A DNA stretch of 14,316 nt. Source: Bacteroidales bacterium M3 (GTDB lineage Bacteria > Bacteroidota > Bacteroidia > Bacteroidales > Muribaculaceae). Where the stretch lies: assembly GCA_001689445.1 (NCBI GenBank), contig LUJN01000015.1, positions 1-14,316 of the forward strand, read 5' to 3'. Made by a program: the position numbers and the translations under genes. The notes below the pieces were generated by a model. It had not been told where the DNA came from, ran no database searches, and saw nothing but the letters and a program-made list of their open reading frames with translations. Below are positions 1 through 7,187 of this stretch, in pieces (within the stretch, counting starts at the first letter, position 1; each line of letters starts with the position of its first letter).

Positions 1-313
1 TAAAGTGAGGTTTATTTTTCGACAATTTTTATACAGATAAACGCCTCCTAATATTATAGTGATGTTGCTAATTGTCGCTGCTAAATAACGAAATGAAATC
101 AAAGACCATCCAAATACCCCCCCCCCATATTGCTGATATACAGCTTGTTAGTGGTGCTTGTGGATTTTGCTCGTATTCAAATGCATTAAGGATTTGATAT
201 GGCTCGTCTGCGAAATTTAGGCTGAAATGAGATAAAAGATAAGGGCAGAGTATGCCTAATAGGCAGGTTAACGCAGACATGCCTTTCAAAAAAGACGATG
301 AGGTTCTATACAT
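1..313 (-). CDS. GT-C type membrane glycosyltransferase, 5' part, frame broken at a G10 tract; runs off the left edge
   Basis: Start chosen at the ATG at 311-313, because a strong promoter places the transcript start near 340, downstream of the longer frame's first codon. Read as written, the protein has 81 residues and stops at 68-70. If the run of ten G (117-126) is read as nine, the frame is open without a stop to base 1, giving 104 residues so far. That reading shows a hydrophobic helix (about residues 13-30), a loop with DEPY at 36-39, then PL at 54-55, FGWSLISFR at 67-75 and a second hydrophobic helix ending in VYLYK. This order (helix, acidic DE loop, P-L, FG-S-S-R, helix) is what I know from the N-termini of ArnT/PMT-like GT-C glycosyltransferases, which use polyprenyl-phosphate sugars at the membrane. 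Codon use is AT-rich, unlike the ilv genes, suggesting accessory or transferred DNA. It may be phase-variable, a pseudogene, or a homopolymer sequencing error. The substrate is unknown. Confidence 0.55.
117..126. repeat. Homopolymer run of ten C (G10 on the coding strand)
   Basis: Ten consecutive C on the plus strand read as G10 inside the glycosyltransferase frame, at codons 63-66. Nine G keeps the frame open to the window edge. Ten G stops after 81 codons, and eleven G stops about five codons after the tract. Tracts of this length are classic sites of slipped-strand length change. Confidence 0.85.
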
Positions 314-345
314 GAAAGAATGAAATGGATGTAATTGTTTTAATG

Positions 346-376
346 CAAAGATAGTGCAACGCCCCGTCACCGCAAA
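346..376 (-). promoter_or_regulatory. Bacteroidetes-type promoter for the glycosyltransferase gene
   Basis: On the minus strand, TTTG (373-376) is followed after 19 bases by TATCTTTG (346-353). This matches the -33 TTTG and -7 TAnnTTTG consensus at normal spacing. The predicted transcript start is near 340, about 27 bases before the ATG at 313. Confidence 0.7.
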
Positions 377-566
377 ATAAATTTCAATCTGATGACAATG
401 GATTGAAGATTTGGTTCTAAAAGTAGTTATTATGGTAAAAGCTGCAAATTTTGATTATATATTTGGTGCCGATGGACATTTACTGAATGCTTGGTTTAGG
501 GCATATCCTATACCGACATTCTTGCCGAAGCCCATAAAAGAAATTTTAACAAATATATGGAGTATA
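377..566. other. Intergenic DNA without a convincing gene
   Basis: This stretch lies between the promoter of the leftward glycosyltransferase gene and the terminator of the ilv operon. It is AT-rich. The only open stretch is a 49-codon plus-strand frame from an ATG at 432-434 to TGA at 579-581. I do not recognise its product and no promoter is placed to drive it. I see no RNA gene. Confidence 0.5.
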
Positions 567-603
567 AAGCCTCAAGGTTGAGTCATACCATACCTTGAGG
601 CCT
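567..603 (-). terminator. Hairpin terminator after ilvC
   Basis: CCTCAAGG (570-577) and CCTTGAGG (593-600) form a perfect 8-bp stem, extended by one G-C pair and flanked by short AA/TT pairing, with a 15-base loop. It lies about 33 bases past the ilvC stop. The U-tract on the minus strand is weak (CTTTATAC), so termination efficiency is uncertain. The stem is symmetric and could act in both directions. Confidence 0.6.
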
Positions 604-633
604 TATTGTTGTACTGATTATTAAAAGAGGGGA

Positions 634-1677
634 TTAGTTGTTTTCGGGGCGGAGCTGGCGCACGGTGACGGCAGTCTGCCACATTTCGCTTTCGCGGAGG
701 TCCTTAAGCTCTTTTTCGAGCTTCTCGCGGTAGTCGGGCTTGGAGTTTGAGTCAATGGAGATCTGTGCCTCGTTGCCACACTTGACGTTGGCGTAGAGCT
801 TCTCCACGACGGGCTTGATGGCGTCGTGGAACGGGCCCATCCAATCGAGCGCGCCGCGCTGTGCGGTGGTCGAGCAGTTGGCATACATCCAGTCCATACC
901 GTTCTTGGCAAAGAGAGGCATGAGCGACTGAGTGAGTTCCTCGACGGTCTCGTTGAACGCCTCGGAGGGGGTGTGGCCGTTCTCGCGGAGTACCTCGTAC
1001 TGGGCGAGGAGGAGACCCTGAATTGCGCCCATCAGTGAGCCGCGCTCGCCAGTAAGGTCGCTGGTTGCCTCGCGCACGAACGTTGTCTCAAAGAGGTAGC
1101 CCGAGCCGATGCCGATACCGATGGCGAGTGTGCGCTCAAGGGCGCGGCCGGTGTAGTCCTGATAGATGGCGTAGGATGAGTTGAGGCCACGGCCTTCGAG
1201 GAACATCGTGCGGAGCGATGTGCCCGAACCCTTGGGGGCGACCATGATTACGTCTATATCCTTGGGGGGCACGACGCCGGTGCGGTCGTTCCAGGTGATG
1301 GCGAAGCCGTGAGAGAAGTAGAGGGCCTTGCCGGGGGTGAGATATTGCTTGATGGTGGGCCATACTGACATTACAGCAGCGTCGGAGAGGAGGCACATCA
1401 CGATAGTGGCCTTCTGGCAGGCTTCCTCGATGGAGAACAGTGTCTCGCCGGGCACCCATCCGTCAGCAACAGCCTTGTCATAGGTCTTGCCCTGACGCTG
1501 GCCCACGATGACGTTGAAGCCGTTGTCGCGGAGGTTGAGGCTCTGGCCGGGACCCTGCACGCCATAACCGATGACGGCAATGGTCTCGTCTTTCAACACT
1601 TCCCTTGCTTTTTCCAAGGGGAACTCGTCGCGGATGACTACTGTTTCTTCAACACCGCCAAAATTCATTTTTGCCAT
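634..1677 (-). CDS. ilvC: Ketol-acid reductoisomerase (NADP+)
   Basis: This enzyme catalyses the isomerisation and NADPH-dependent reduction of 2-acetolactate or 2-aceto-2-hydroxybutyrate, the second common step of valine, leucine and isoleucine synthesis; it is cytosolic and Mg2+-dependent. The 347 residues begin with a Rossmann fold carrying GYGVQG at 37-42. A loop VGQRQGK at 58-64 is in the usual cofactor-phosphate position. SHG at 122-124 supplies the conserved His123. The C-terminal knotted domain has DLTGE at 207-211 (the metal-binding Asp and Glu), Glu243 and Glu247, and NCST at 267-270 with the conserved serine. The start at MAKMNFGG gives full family length. It is the last gene of the ilv operon, 94 bases after the thioesterase gene. 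That gap is larger than any other in the operon and may hold a secondary promoter. Identification is firm. Confidence 0.97.
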   Translation of the reverse strand: MAKMNFGGVEETVVIRDEFPLEKAREVLKDETIAVIGYGVQGPGQSLNLRDNGFNVIVGQRQGKTYDKAVADGWVPGETLFSIEEACQKATIVMCLLSDAAVMSVWPTIKQYLTPGKALYFSHGFAITWNDRTGVVPPKDIDVIMVAPKGSGTSLRTMFLEGRGLNSSYAIYQDYTGRALERTLAIGIGIGSGYLFETTFVREATSDLTGERGSLMGAIQGLLLAQYEVLRENGHTPSEAFNETVEELTQSLMPLFAKNGMDWMYANCSTTAQRGALDWMGPFHDAIKPVVEKLYANVKCGNEAQISIDSNSKPDYREKLEKELKDLRESEMWQTAVTVRQLRPENN

Positions 1678-1719
1678 AATAGTGTATTATTAAAGTTATT
1701 TGTTGTCTGAAATTTTGTG

Positions 1720-1727
1720 CAAATTTA
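1720..1727 (-). promoter_or_regulatory. Possible internal promoter (-7 box only) before ilvC
   Basis: TAAATTTG on the minus strand fits the -7 consensus TAnnTTTG and would start a transcript about 36 bases before the ilvC ATG. No TTTG is present at the expected -33 distance, so this is weak. Confidence 0.3.
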
Positions 1728-1771
1728 CAGCTTTTTCTTGTTTGGTGGTTAATAAAATGATGATAATTCGC

Positions 1772-2563
1772 TCAATTTGCTACGATTTTGCCATCACGGG
1801 GGCGAAATTTGACGCGGGCGCGGCATGAGCAGGCATCGGCCGTGGAAATCTCGGCAATGAATGTCAGCGGCTCTTCGGCGGCGATGGCCACCGTCACATC
1901 GGCATCATAACGTGTCTCGTGCATGAATGCTATCTCAAACCGCTCGATGGCATATCGGTCGTGCCACTCCATCGTCCACTGGTCGAGCAGCAGCTCGATG
2001 TAGCGCACGGTGTTGACGTGGCGGTTGAAGTCGATGTCGCAGTAGCGGAAACGGTAGGCCGACGTGCGGTCGGGTGCTGTCACAGCCGGGAGGCGCGTTG
2101 CCCTGGCTATGGGGCACGGGCGGTCGGACACGTTGTCGGCAAGCGCGTCGAGTCCGTCGAGCGACGCTGCCTGGCGTGTCTTGATATTGATTGCCATCCA
2201 TGTGGAGCGCACGTAGCCCAGCGGCTTTTCCCCGGCGTCGGCAAACACGAAGTCGCGCTCGGAGAATCGGCGGTTGGTCCCCTCGATCCATGTCGTCAGG
2301 GAGTAGTCGCTGTTGATGCCGGGATAGCTTGCCATCTCGATGACAAGGCGGGTCAATACCCATGCGGCGTCATCCTTTATCAGCCGGTCGTAGCCGACTC
2401 CGAGTGCGTTGGCGTGGAGCGTCGCCACCTCGATGACGCGCCGTGTCGTCACCGTGAGCGGTATCTGCTGCTGGGCGTCACACTGCCCGGCGGTGATGAA
2501 GTAATCCTTGCGGTATTCTTTCATCGTCACTGCCGTTCCGTTGTCGAGGGTGTCGGGTGTCAT
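1772..2563 (-). CDS. Acyl-ACP thioesterase (FatA/FatB-like, double hot-dog)
   Basis: This enzyme hydrolyses acyl-acyl carrier protein to free fatty acid and ACP in the cytosol. The 263 residues fit the acyl-ACP thioesterase family (Pfam PF01643). There are two hot-dog halves: residues 15-135, with TWIEGTNRRFSERDF at 91-105 typical of the first half, and residues 168-255. The second half carries the catalytic motif D178-F-N180-R-H182 followed by VNTVRYIE, matching the plant FatB Asp-Asn-His. Glu216 in MHETRYD may be the fourth catalytic residue. The start codon overlaps the ilvN stop as ATGA (2560-2563), so translation is coupled; a second Met at 14 is an alternative start. Its place between ilvN and ilvC is common in Bacteroidales. 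A link to branched-chain fatty acids primed from valine, leucine or isoleucine is inference. Confidence 0.9.
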   Translation of the reverse strand: MTPDTLDNGTAVTMKEYRKDYFITAGQCDAQQQIPLTVTTRRVIEVATLHANALGVGYDRLIKDDAAWVLTRLVIEMASYPGINSDYSLTTWIEGTNRRFSERDFVFADAGEKPLGYVRSTWMAINIKTRQAASLDGLDALADNVSDRPCPIARATRLPAVTAPDRTSAYRFRYCDIDFNRHVNTVRYIELLLDQWTMEWHDRYAIERFEIAFMHETRYDADVTVAIAAEEPLTFIAEISTADACSCRARVKFRPRDGKIVAN

Positions 2564-3108
2564 GCCTCAATCTTTTGGCGGCGCAGCTCCTGCCCGTCGA
2601 GAAACAGGTTGACAAACTCTATCGGCGACTTGGTGACGGCGACGCGCCCCGAGCGCACAAACTGCTTGATGTCATAGCGTTTAAGCTGCTCAAACAGCGA
2701 CTCGGTCTCGTCGGAGTGGCCGGCCTTCTCGATGACGGTGTATTCCTGGGTTATCTCAAGGATACGGGCGTTGTTGCTGCGTATGATAGACTCGAGGTTC
2801 TCCTCCTCCAACAGGCGGCTTGTCGGCACCTTGTAGAGGGCTATTTCCTGGTACACGATGTCGTCGTCGGTGTAAAGGAATGCCTTGAGCACCTCGATGC
2901 GCTTCTCTATCTGCTTGATTACCTTCTCCATCGTTTCGCGGTCGCTCCACGTGGTGATGGTGAACTTGTGCACACCCTTGATGGAGGAGGGGCTGACCGA
3001 CAGGCTCTCGATGTTGAGGCTGCGGCGCGTGTAGATGATTGATATCTGGTTGAGCAGTCCCACCTGGTTTTCGGAGAAGACGGCTACCGTGAAAAGTTGC
3101 TTTTCCAT
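2560..3108 (-). CDS. ilvN: Acetolactate synthase small (regulatory) subunit
   Basis: This is the regulatory subunit of acetohydroxyacid synthase. It activates the large subunit and confers feedback inhibition, usually by valine. The ATG at 3106-3108 gives 182 residues starting MEKQLFTVAVF, the usual family start. A longer frame begins at a TTG (3139-3141) beside the ilvB stop and adds 11 residues without family character, so I rejected it. The N-terminal ACT domain spans about residues 4-76, with VGLLNQI and YTRRSLNIESLSVS. The rest is the C-terminal small-subunit domain, with a linker containing RVAVTKSP near the end. It follows ilvB by 29 bases and its stop overlaps the thioesterase start. 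Family and position leave little doubt. Confidence 0.95.
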   Translation of the reverse strand: MEKQLFTVAVFSENQVGLLNQISIIYTRRSLNIESLSVSPSSIKGVHKFTITTWSDRETMEKVIKQIEKRIEVLKAFLYTDDDIVYQEIALYKVPTSRLLEEENLESIIRSNNARILEITQEYTVIEKAGHSDETESLFEQLKRYDIKQFVRSGRVAVTKSPIEFVNLFLDGQELRRQKIEA

Positions 3109-3137
3109 GATTGTGTCTGTTTTTGGATGGGTGAGGC

Positions 3138-4859
3138 TCAATTGAGGGGATATTTCTCGTCAGGGGTCAGGAGTATGGTGTCAACCGATGCTCCCGGAGG
3201 GGTCATGGGAAATATCTTGTCGTCCTCCTCGATGTTGACGTTCAGCAGATAGGCGCCTTTGTGGTTGACCATACGCTCTATGGCGGCATCGAGCTGCTCG
3301 CGTGAATCGACATTCTCGGCTTCTATCCCGTAGGCTTTTGCAATGGCCACAAAGTCAGGGTTGACAAGCGGGGTCTGCGAGAAGCGGCGGTTGAAGAACA
3401 TCTCCTGCCACTGACGCACGTTGCCGAGGAAGTTGTTGTTGAGCAGTATGATTTTGACGTCAGTCTTGTATTCAAGTATCGTGCCGAGCTCCTGTATAGT
3501 CATCTGCAGCCCTCCGTCGCCGGTGAAGAAGCAGACTGTGCGGTCGGGTGCAGCCATCTTTGCGCCGATGGCAGCCGGGAGGCCGAACCCCATCGTGCCG
3601 AGACCGCCGGATGTGATGATTGAGCGCGGCTCGGTGTAGCGGAAATAGCGCGACGAGAACATCTGGTTCTGTCCCACGTCGGTAACGCAGATGGCACGGT
3701 CGCCGGTGGCTTTTGACACCTTGTAGGCGACCTCGCCCATGCGCATCGGGCCTGTCGGCTCGTCGGGGAACACCTCGCGTTTCACGACCTTCTCTTGCTC
3801 GACGGCGTTGGCCTCGTCAAATGTCTTTACCCACTCGGTGTGCTTGGCTTCCTTGACGAGGGGGATGAGACGTTCAAGCACCTCGCGGGCATCGCCGTGT
3901 ATGGTGGCGTCGGTCTTGATGTTCTTGTCAAATTCCGATGCGTCGATGTCGATATGCACTATTTTGGCCTGTGGGGCATATTTGGTGGTGTCGCCGGTCA
4001 CACGGTCGTCAAATCTCATGCCTATGGCGATTATGAGGTCGGCACGGTTGGTGTTGACATTCGGCCCCACGTTGCCGTGCATGCCGAGCATTCCTTTGTA
4101 GAGCGGATGATCGGAGGGTATGGTGGATAGGCCGAGTAGGGTGGAGGTGACAGGGATGTCGGCTTTCTCGGCAAGTTCGGCAAGCTCCTTTTCGGCCCCC
4201 GAAATCATTATGCCGTGTCCGGAGAGTATCATCGGACGCTCGGCGGCGTTTATCATCTCGGCCACGCGCTCTACATCCTCTTGCGGTATCTCGGGGTAGG
4301 GGATATAGCTGCGTATGAAGCGGCACTTCTCATAGTTCCAGTCCATCAGGCCTACCTGCGCGTTCTTGGCGAAGTCGAGCACGACGGGGCCGGGACGGCC
4401 TGTGCTGGCGATATAGAATGCGCGTGCGACGGCCCAGGGCACATCCTCGGCGCGGCGTATCTGGTAGCTCCATTTGGCTATAGGTTGTGTGATTCCCATC
4501 ACGTCGGTCTCCTGGAATGCGTCAGAGCCGAGTGCGGATGTGGCCACCTGGCCGGTGATGACGACCATCGGCGTGCTGTCCATCATCGCGTCGCTGAGTC
4601 CCGTGATAGCGTTGGTGGCTGCCGGGCCCGAGGTGACGATGACGACGCCGGGGCGTCCTGTGACGCGGGCATAGCCTTGTGCGGCGTGGGTCGCGCCCTG
4701 CTCGTGGCGCACAAGTATATGCTTGATGCGGTCCTGATAGTCGTAGAGCTTGTCATAGACGGGCATGATGGAGCCGCCGGGATATCCGAAGATGAGGTCT
4801 ACATCCTCTTCAAGGAGGGAACGGAACAAGGCTTCCGCTCCTGTGATTTTTTCGCTCAT
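3138..4859 (-). CDS. ilvB: Acetolactate synthase large (catalytic) subunit
   Basis: This thiamine-diphosphate and FAD enzyme condenses two pyruvates to 2-acetolactate, or pyruvate with 2-oxobutyrate to 2-aceto-2-hydroxybutyrate, the first common step of branched-chain amino acid synthesis. The 573 residues match the usual length. The N-terminal TPP domain has GYPGGS at 25-30 and the catalytic Glu53 in RHEQGA. The middle domain has RFDDRVTG at 282-289, typical of the FAD-binding region. The C-terminal TPP-binding domain has GDGG at 447-450 and NNN at 474-476, the diphosphate and Mg2+ motif, followed by RQWQEMFF. The start MSEKITGAEA is the normal family start. It lies 33 bases after ilvD and 29 before ilvN, so the subunits are co-transcribed. 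Confidence 0.97.
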   Translation of the reverse strand: MSEKITGAEALFRSLLEEDVDLIFGYPGGSIMPVYDKLYDYQDRIKHILVRHEQGATHAAQGYARVTGRPGVVIVTSGPAATNAITGLSDAMMDSTPMVVITGQVATSALGSDAFQETDVMGITQPIAKWSYQIRRAEDVPWAVARAFYIASTGRPGPVVLDFAKNAQVGLMDWNYEKCRFIRSYIPYPEIPQEDVERVAEMINAAERPMILSGHGIMISGAEKELAELAEKADIPVTSTLLGLSTIPSDHPLYKGMLGMHGNVGPNVNTNRADLIIAIGMRFDDRVTGDTTKYAPQAKIVHIDIDASEFDKNIKTDATIHGDAREVLERLIPLVKEAKHTEWVKTFDEANAVEQEKVVKREVFPDEPTGPMRMGEVAYKVSKATGDRAICVTDVGQNQMFSSRYFRYTEPRSIITSGGLGTMGFGLPAAIGAKMAAPDRTVCFFTGDGGLQMTIQELGTILEYKTDVKIILLNNNFLGNVRQWQEMFFNRRFSQTPLVNPDFVAIAKAYGIEAENVDSREQLDAAIERMVNHKGAYLLNVNIEEDDKIFPMTPPGASVDTILLTPDEKYPLN

Positions 4860-4892
4860 GTTGATTGTTGTTATGTCGTGTGAGGGGTGAGG

Positions 4893-6722
4893 TTACTTAA
4901 TCTCGCGTACACCGCCCTTGTCGGCCGATGTCACCATAGCGGCGTATGCCCGCAGAGCTTTGGATACGACACGGTCTCGGTCGCGCGGGGTAAAGGCGTC
5001 CTTGCCTCGGGTCTCCTCCTCGGCACGGCGTGCTGCAAGCTCCTCGTCGGTCAGCTCCACCGAGATGGTGCGCTCGGGAATGTTGATGTCGATGATGTCG
5101 CCGTCACGCACCAGACCGATGTCGCCGCCGGCTGCCGCCTCGGGGGATATGTGGCCGATTGACAGGCCCGATGTGCCTCCCGAGAAGCGGCCGTCAGTGA
5201 TGAGGGCGCACTCCTTGCCGAGGTGCTTTGACTTTATGTAGCTCGTGGGGTAGAGCATCTCCTGCATACCGGGGCCGCCCTTGGGACCCTCGTGAGTGAT
5301 GACGACCACGTCGCCCGACACAACCTTGTCGCGCAGGATGCCGTCCACGGCCTCCTCCTGCGACTGGAACACCTTGGCGGGGCCACGGAAGTGGAAAATG
5401 CTCTCGTCGACGCCGGCGGTCTTGACGACGCAGCCGTCGAGGGCGATGTTGCCGCGCAGCACGGCGAGGCCCCCATCCTTGACGTAGGCGTGCTCAAAGT
5501 CGCGTATACAGCCGTTGGCGCGGTCGGTGTCGAGATTCTCGTAATAAGTGGTCTGCGATCCGAGCGTGAGGTTCTTGCGCTCGCCGGGGGCACTGAGCCA
5601 CAGCACCTCGGCCTCGTCGCAGAAATCCTTGCCGCCGATGGCGTAGCGGTCGATGGCCTGCTGAAGGGTAAGGCCGTCGGCACGGTTGACCGAGGTGTCG
5701 ACAAGTCCGTTGTCGGCGAGTATCTTCATGATTGACAGGATGCCGCCTGCGCGGTTGACATCCTGGATATGGTACTTGGAGTTGGGGGCTACCTTGCAGA
5801 GGACGGGCGTCTTGCGCGACAGGGCGTCGATGTCGGCCATGGTGAAGTCGGCTCCGGCCTCATTGGCCACGGCAAGCAGGTGGAGCACGGTGTTGGTCGA
5901 GCCGCCCATGGCGATGTCGAGGGTCATAGCGTTGAGCATGGCCTGACGTGTCGCGATATTGCGGGGCAGCACGCTGTCATCGTCCTTGTCGTAGTAACGG
6001 TAGGTGTTCTCGACAATCTTCTGTGCCGCTTTCTTGAACAGGGCGATACGGTTGGAGTGCGTGGCGACGATAGTGCCGTTGCCGGGGAGTGCCAGGCCGA
6101 TGGCCTCGTTGAGGGAGTTCATCGAGTTGGCTGTGAACATTCCCGAGCACGAGCCGCATGTGGGGCATCCGCGCTGCTCAAGTTTTGTCACCGTCTCGTC
6201 CGACACTGTCTCGTCGGCGGCGTCAATCATGATGTCGATGAGGTCGAGTGGACGGTCGCCGAGTCGTCCGGCCTCCATAGGGCCGCCGGAGACAAAGATG
6301 GCGGGGATGTTGAGGCGCATGGCGGCCATGAGCATACCCGGGGTCACCTTGTCGCAGTTGGATATGCACACCATCGCGTCGGCCTTGTGGGCGTTGACCA
6401 TATACTCCACCGAGTCGGCGATAAGGTCGCGTGAGGGCAGCGAGTAGAGCATTCCGTCGTGTCCCATGGCGATGCCGTCGTCGATGGCGATGGTGTTGAA
6501 CTCTGCGGCAAAGCATCCGAGGCGTTCAATCTCCTGCTTGACCACCTGCCCTATTTCGTGCAGGTGGGTGTGGCCGGGGACAAATTGTGTGAAGGAGTTG
6601 ACTATCGCGATGATTGGTTTGCCTATCTGCTCCTCTTTCATGCCATTGGCGCGCCACAGGGCGCGTGCGCCGGCCATGCGGCGTCCTTGTGTGCTTGCAG
6701 CACTTCTCAACGGTTTGCTCAT
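4893..6722 (-). CDS. ilvD: Dihydroxyacid dehydratase
   Basis: This enzyme dehydrates 2,3-dihydroxy-isovalerate or -methylvalerate to the 2-oxo acids that are transaminated to valine and isoleucine. It is an iron-sulfur, Mg2+-dependent cytosolic enzyme. The 609 residues match the IlvD/Edd family. The conserved cysteines are Cys123 in CISNCDK (119-125) and Cys186, Cys189 and Cys192 in GCPTCGSCSGMF; Asp82 in AIDDGIAMGH and Asp124-Lys125 fit the metal site. Near the C-terminus, TDGRFSGGTSGLSIGHISPEA is the classic family signature. The first Met, at 6720-6722, gives the normal N-terminus with RSAASTQGRRMAGARALWRA. It is the first full gene of the operon, behind about 155 bases of leader RNA after the leader peptide stop. 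Confidence 0.97.
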   Translation of the reverse strand: MSKPLRSAASTQGRRMAGARALWRANGMKEEQIGKPIIAIVNSFTQFVPGHTHLHEIGQVVKQEIERLGCFAAEFNTIAIDDGIAMGHDGMLYSLPSRDLIADSVEYMVNAHKADAMVCISNCDKVTPGMLMAAMRLNIPAIFVSGGPMEAGRLGDRPLDLIDIMIDAADETVSDETVTKLEQRGCPTCGSCSGMFTANSMNSLNEAIGLALPGNGTIVATHSNRIALFKKAAQKIVENTYRYYDKDDDSVLPRNIATRQAMLNAMTLDIAMGGSTNTVLHLLAVANEAGADFTMADIDALSRKTPVLCKVAPNSKYHIQDVNRAGGILSIMKILADNGLVDTSVNRADGLTLQQAIDRYAIGGKDFCDEAEVLWLSAPGERKNLTLGSQTTYYENLDTDRANGCIRDFEHAYVKDGGLAVLRGNIALDGCVVKTAGVDESIFHFRGPAKVFQSQEEAVDGILRDKVVSGDVVVITHEGPKGGPGMQEMLYPTSYIKSKHLGKECALITDGRFSGGTSGLSIGHISPEAAAGGDIGLVRDGDIIDINIPERTISVELTDEELAARRAEEETRGKDAFTPRDRDRVVSKALRAYAAMVTSADKGGVREIK

Positions 6723-6786
6723 GATTGTGTATCTTTATTATGTTGTTATTGTTTCTTCACTTTAATTTCTGTCGTGACAAATAGAG

Positions 6787-6880
6787 GATGCCTCCCTTAA
6801 ACGCTGTTACGTTGCAGGGAGGCATCGAAGTATCGTGTTCAGATTTTGTAATGACAGGCACAACCTATCGACCCTCCCTT
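6787..6880 (-). promoter_or_regulatory. Transcription attenuator of the ilv operon (competing hairpins)
   Basis: In the minus-strand RNA, segment 1 is AAGGGAGG (6873-6880), which includes the last two bases of the leader-peptide stop codon. Segment 2 is GATGCCTCCCT (6816-6826) and segment 3 is AGGGAGGCATC (6787-6797). Segments 2 and 3 form a perfect 11-bp stem with an 18-base loop. The AGGGAGG of segment 1 could instead pair with CCTCCCT of segment 2 (7 bp). The two pairings exclude each other. A ribosome at the stop codon would cover segment 1 and let 2:3 form; stalling earlier, in the valine/leucine codons, would free segment 1. The U-tract after 2:3 is poor (CTCTATTTG), so how it terminates is open. 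Confidence 0.7.
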
Positions 6881-6968
6881 ATGCAAGGACGGAGACGACG
6901 ACGACCACGAGCGATAGTAGGGCTACTGCTGTCGGGCAAAGTGGCATATGTGCGTGTCTGACGTTCAT
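6879..6968 (-). CDS. ilv leader peptide, 29 residues, rich in valine and leucine
   Basis: An ATG at 6966-6968 opens a 29-codon frame ending in TAA at 6879-6881. The peptide begins MNVRHAHMPLCPTAV and continues ALLSLVVVVVSVLA. Eight of 29 residues are Val, including five in a row (GTG, then GTC four times), and five are Leu; there is no Ile. The predicted promoter would start the transcript about 12 bases upstream of the ATG, and the stop codon overlaps the first segment of the attenuator. This arrangement is that of the ilv, leu, his and trp leader peptides known from enterobacteria. The role is as a translation-dependent sensor of charged Val and Leu tRNA, not as a functional protein. No Shine-Dalgarno site is seen, as is normal in Bacteroidetes. 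Confidence 0.75.
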   Translation of the reverse strand: MNVRHAHMPLCPTAVALLSLVVVVVSVLA

Positions 6969-6986
6969 AATCAATTTCCGATGTTG

Positions 6987-7018
6987 CAAAATTATACTAT
7001 TTTTCCCGAATTAGCAAA
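6987..7018 (-). promoter_or_regulatory. Promoter of the ilv operon
   Basis: On the minus strand, TTTG (7015-7018) is followed after 20 bases by TAATTTTG (6987-6994), a full match to the Bacteroidetes -33/-7 consensus. The transcript start is expected near 6980, just before the leader-peptide ATG at 6968. Confidence 0.75.
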
Positions 7019-7057
7019 TAATTGTATCATAATATGGCATTCAAAGCGGGAATTTGT

Positions 7058-7120
7058 AGCTGGGGCAGCTATAACAGCCATTATAGCTATTATGGCTGTA
7101 GCAGCTATCGCGGCTATAAT
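7058..7120. repeat. Array of degenerate 9-nt repeats downstream of ompA
   Basis: Six contiguous 9-base units run from 7067 to 7120: AGCTATAAC, AGCCATTAT, AGCTATTAT, GGCTGTAGC, AGCTATCGC and GGCTATAAT. A more diverged unit, AGCTGGGGC, sits at 7058-7066. The consensus is roughly RGCTATWAY. The array lies between the ompA terminator and the ilv promoter. Confidence 0.7.
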
Positions 7121-7150
7121 AAAAAAGGCGTCCCGAGATGGGACGCCTTT
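7121..7150 (-). terminator. Intrinsic terminator of the OmpA-family gene
   Basis: GGCGTCCC (7127-7134) and GGGACGCC (7140-7147) form a perfect 8-bp stem, extended by A-T pairs, with a 5-base loop. On the minus strand it is followed by a run of six T (7121-7126). It sits about 40 bases past the stop codon. Confidence 0.9.
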
Positions 7151-7187
7151 ATGGTTGTGGGAAGCGGGGCTTCCTTTGGGAGCGGGA

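Noticed and set aside
68..370. A complete 100-residue minus-strand protein at the left edge
   Set aside because: Its first codon lies upstream of the transcript start predicted from the promoter at 346-376, and its last 15 or so codons come from the frame created by the G10 tract. The -1 frame after the tract is longer and carries family motifs.
432..581. A 49-residue plus-strand frame starting MVKAANFDYIFG
   Set aside because: Short, no promoter at a proper distance, no recognisable family, and its end runs into the ilv terminator hairpin. It could be a gene remnant, but nothing supports expression.
3106..3141. TTG start for ilvN overlapping the ilvB stop
   Set aside because: The added 11 residues do not resemble the family N-terminus, while the ATG at 3108 gives the expected start.
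6787..6880. T-box or riboswitch in the ilvD leader
   Set aside because: The short valine/leucine-rich frame ending exactly at the competing segment explains the structure better, and I see no T-box sequence or known aptamer core.
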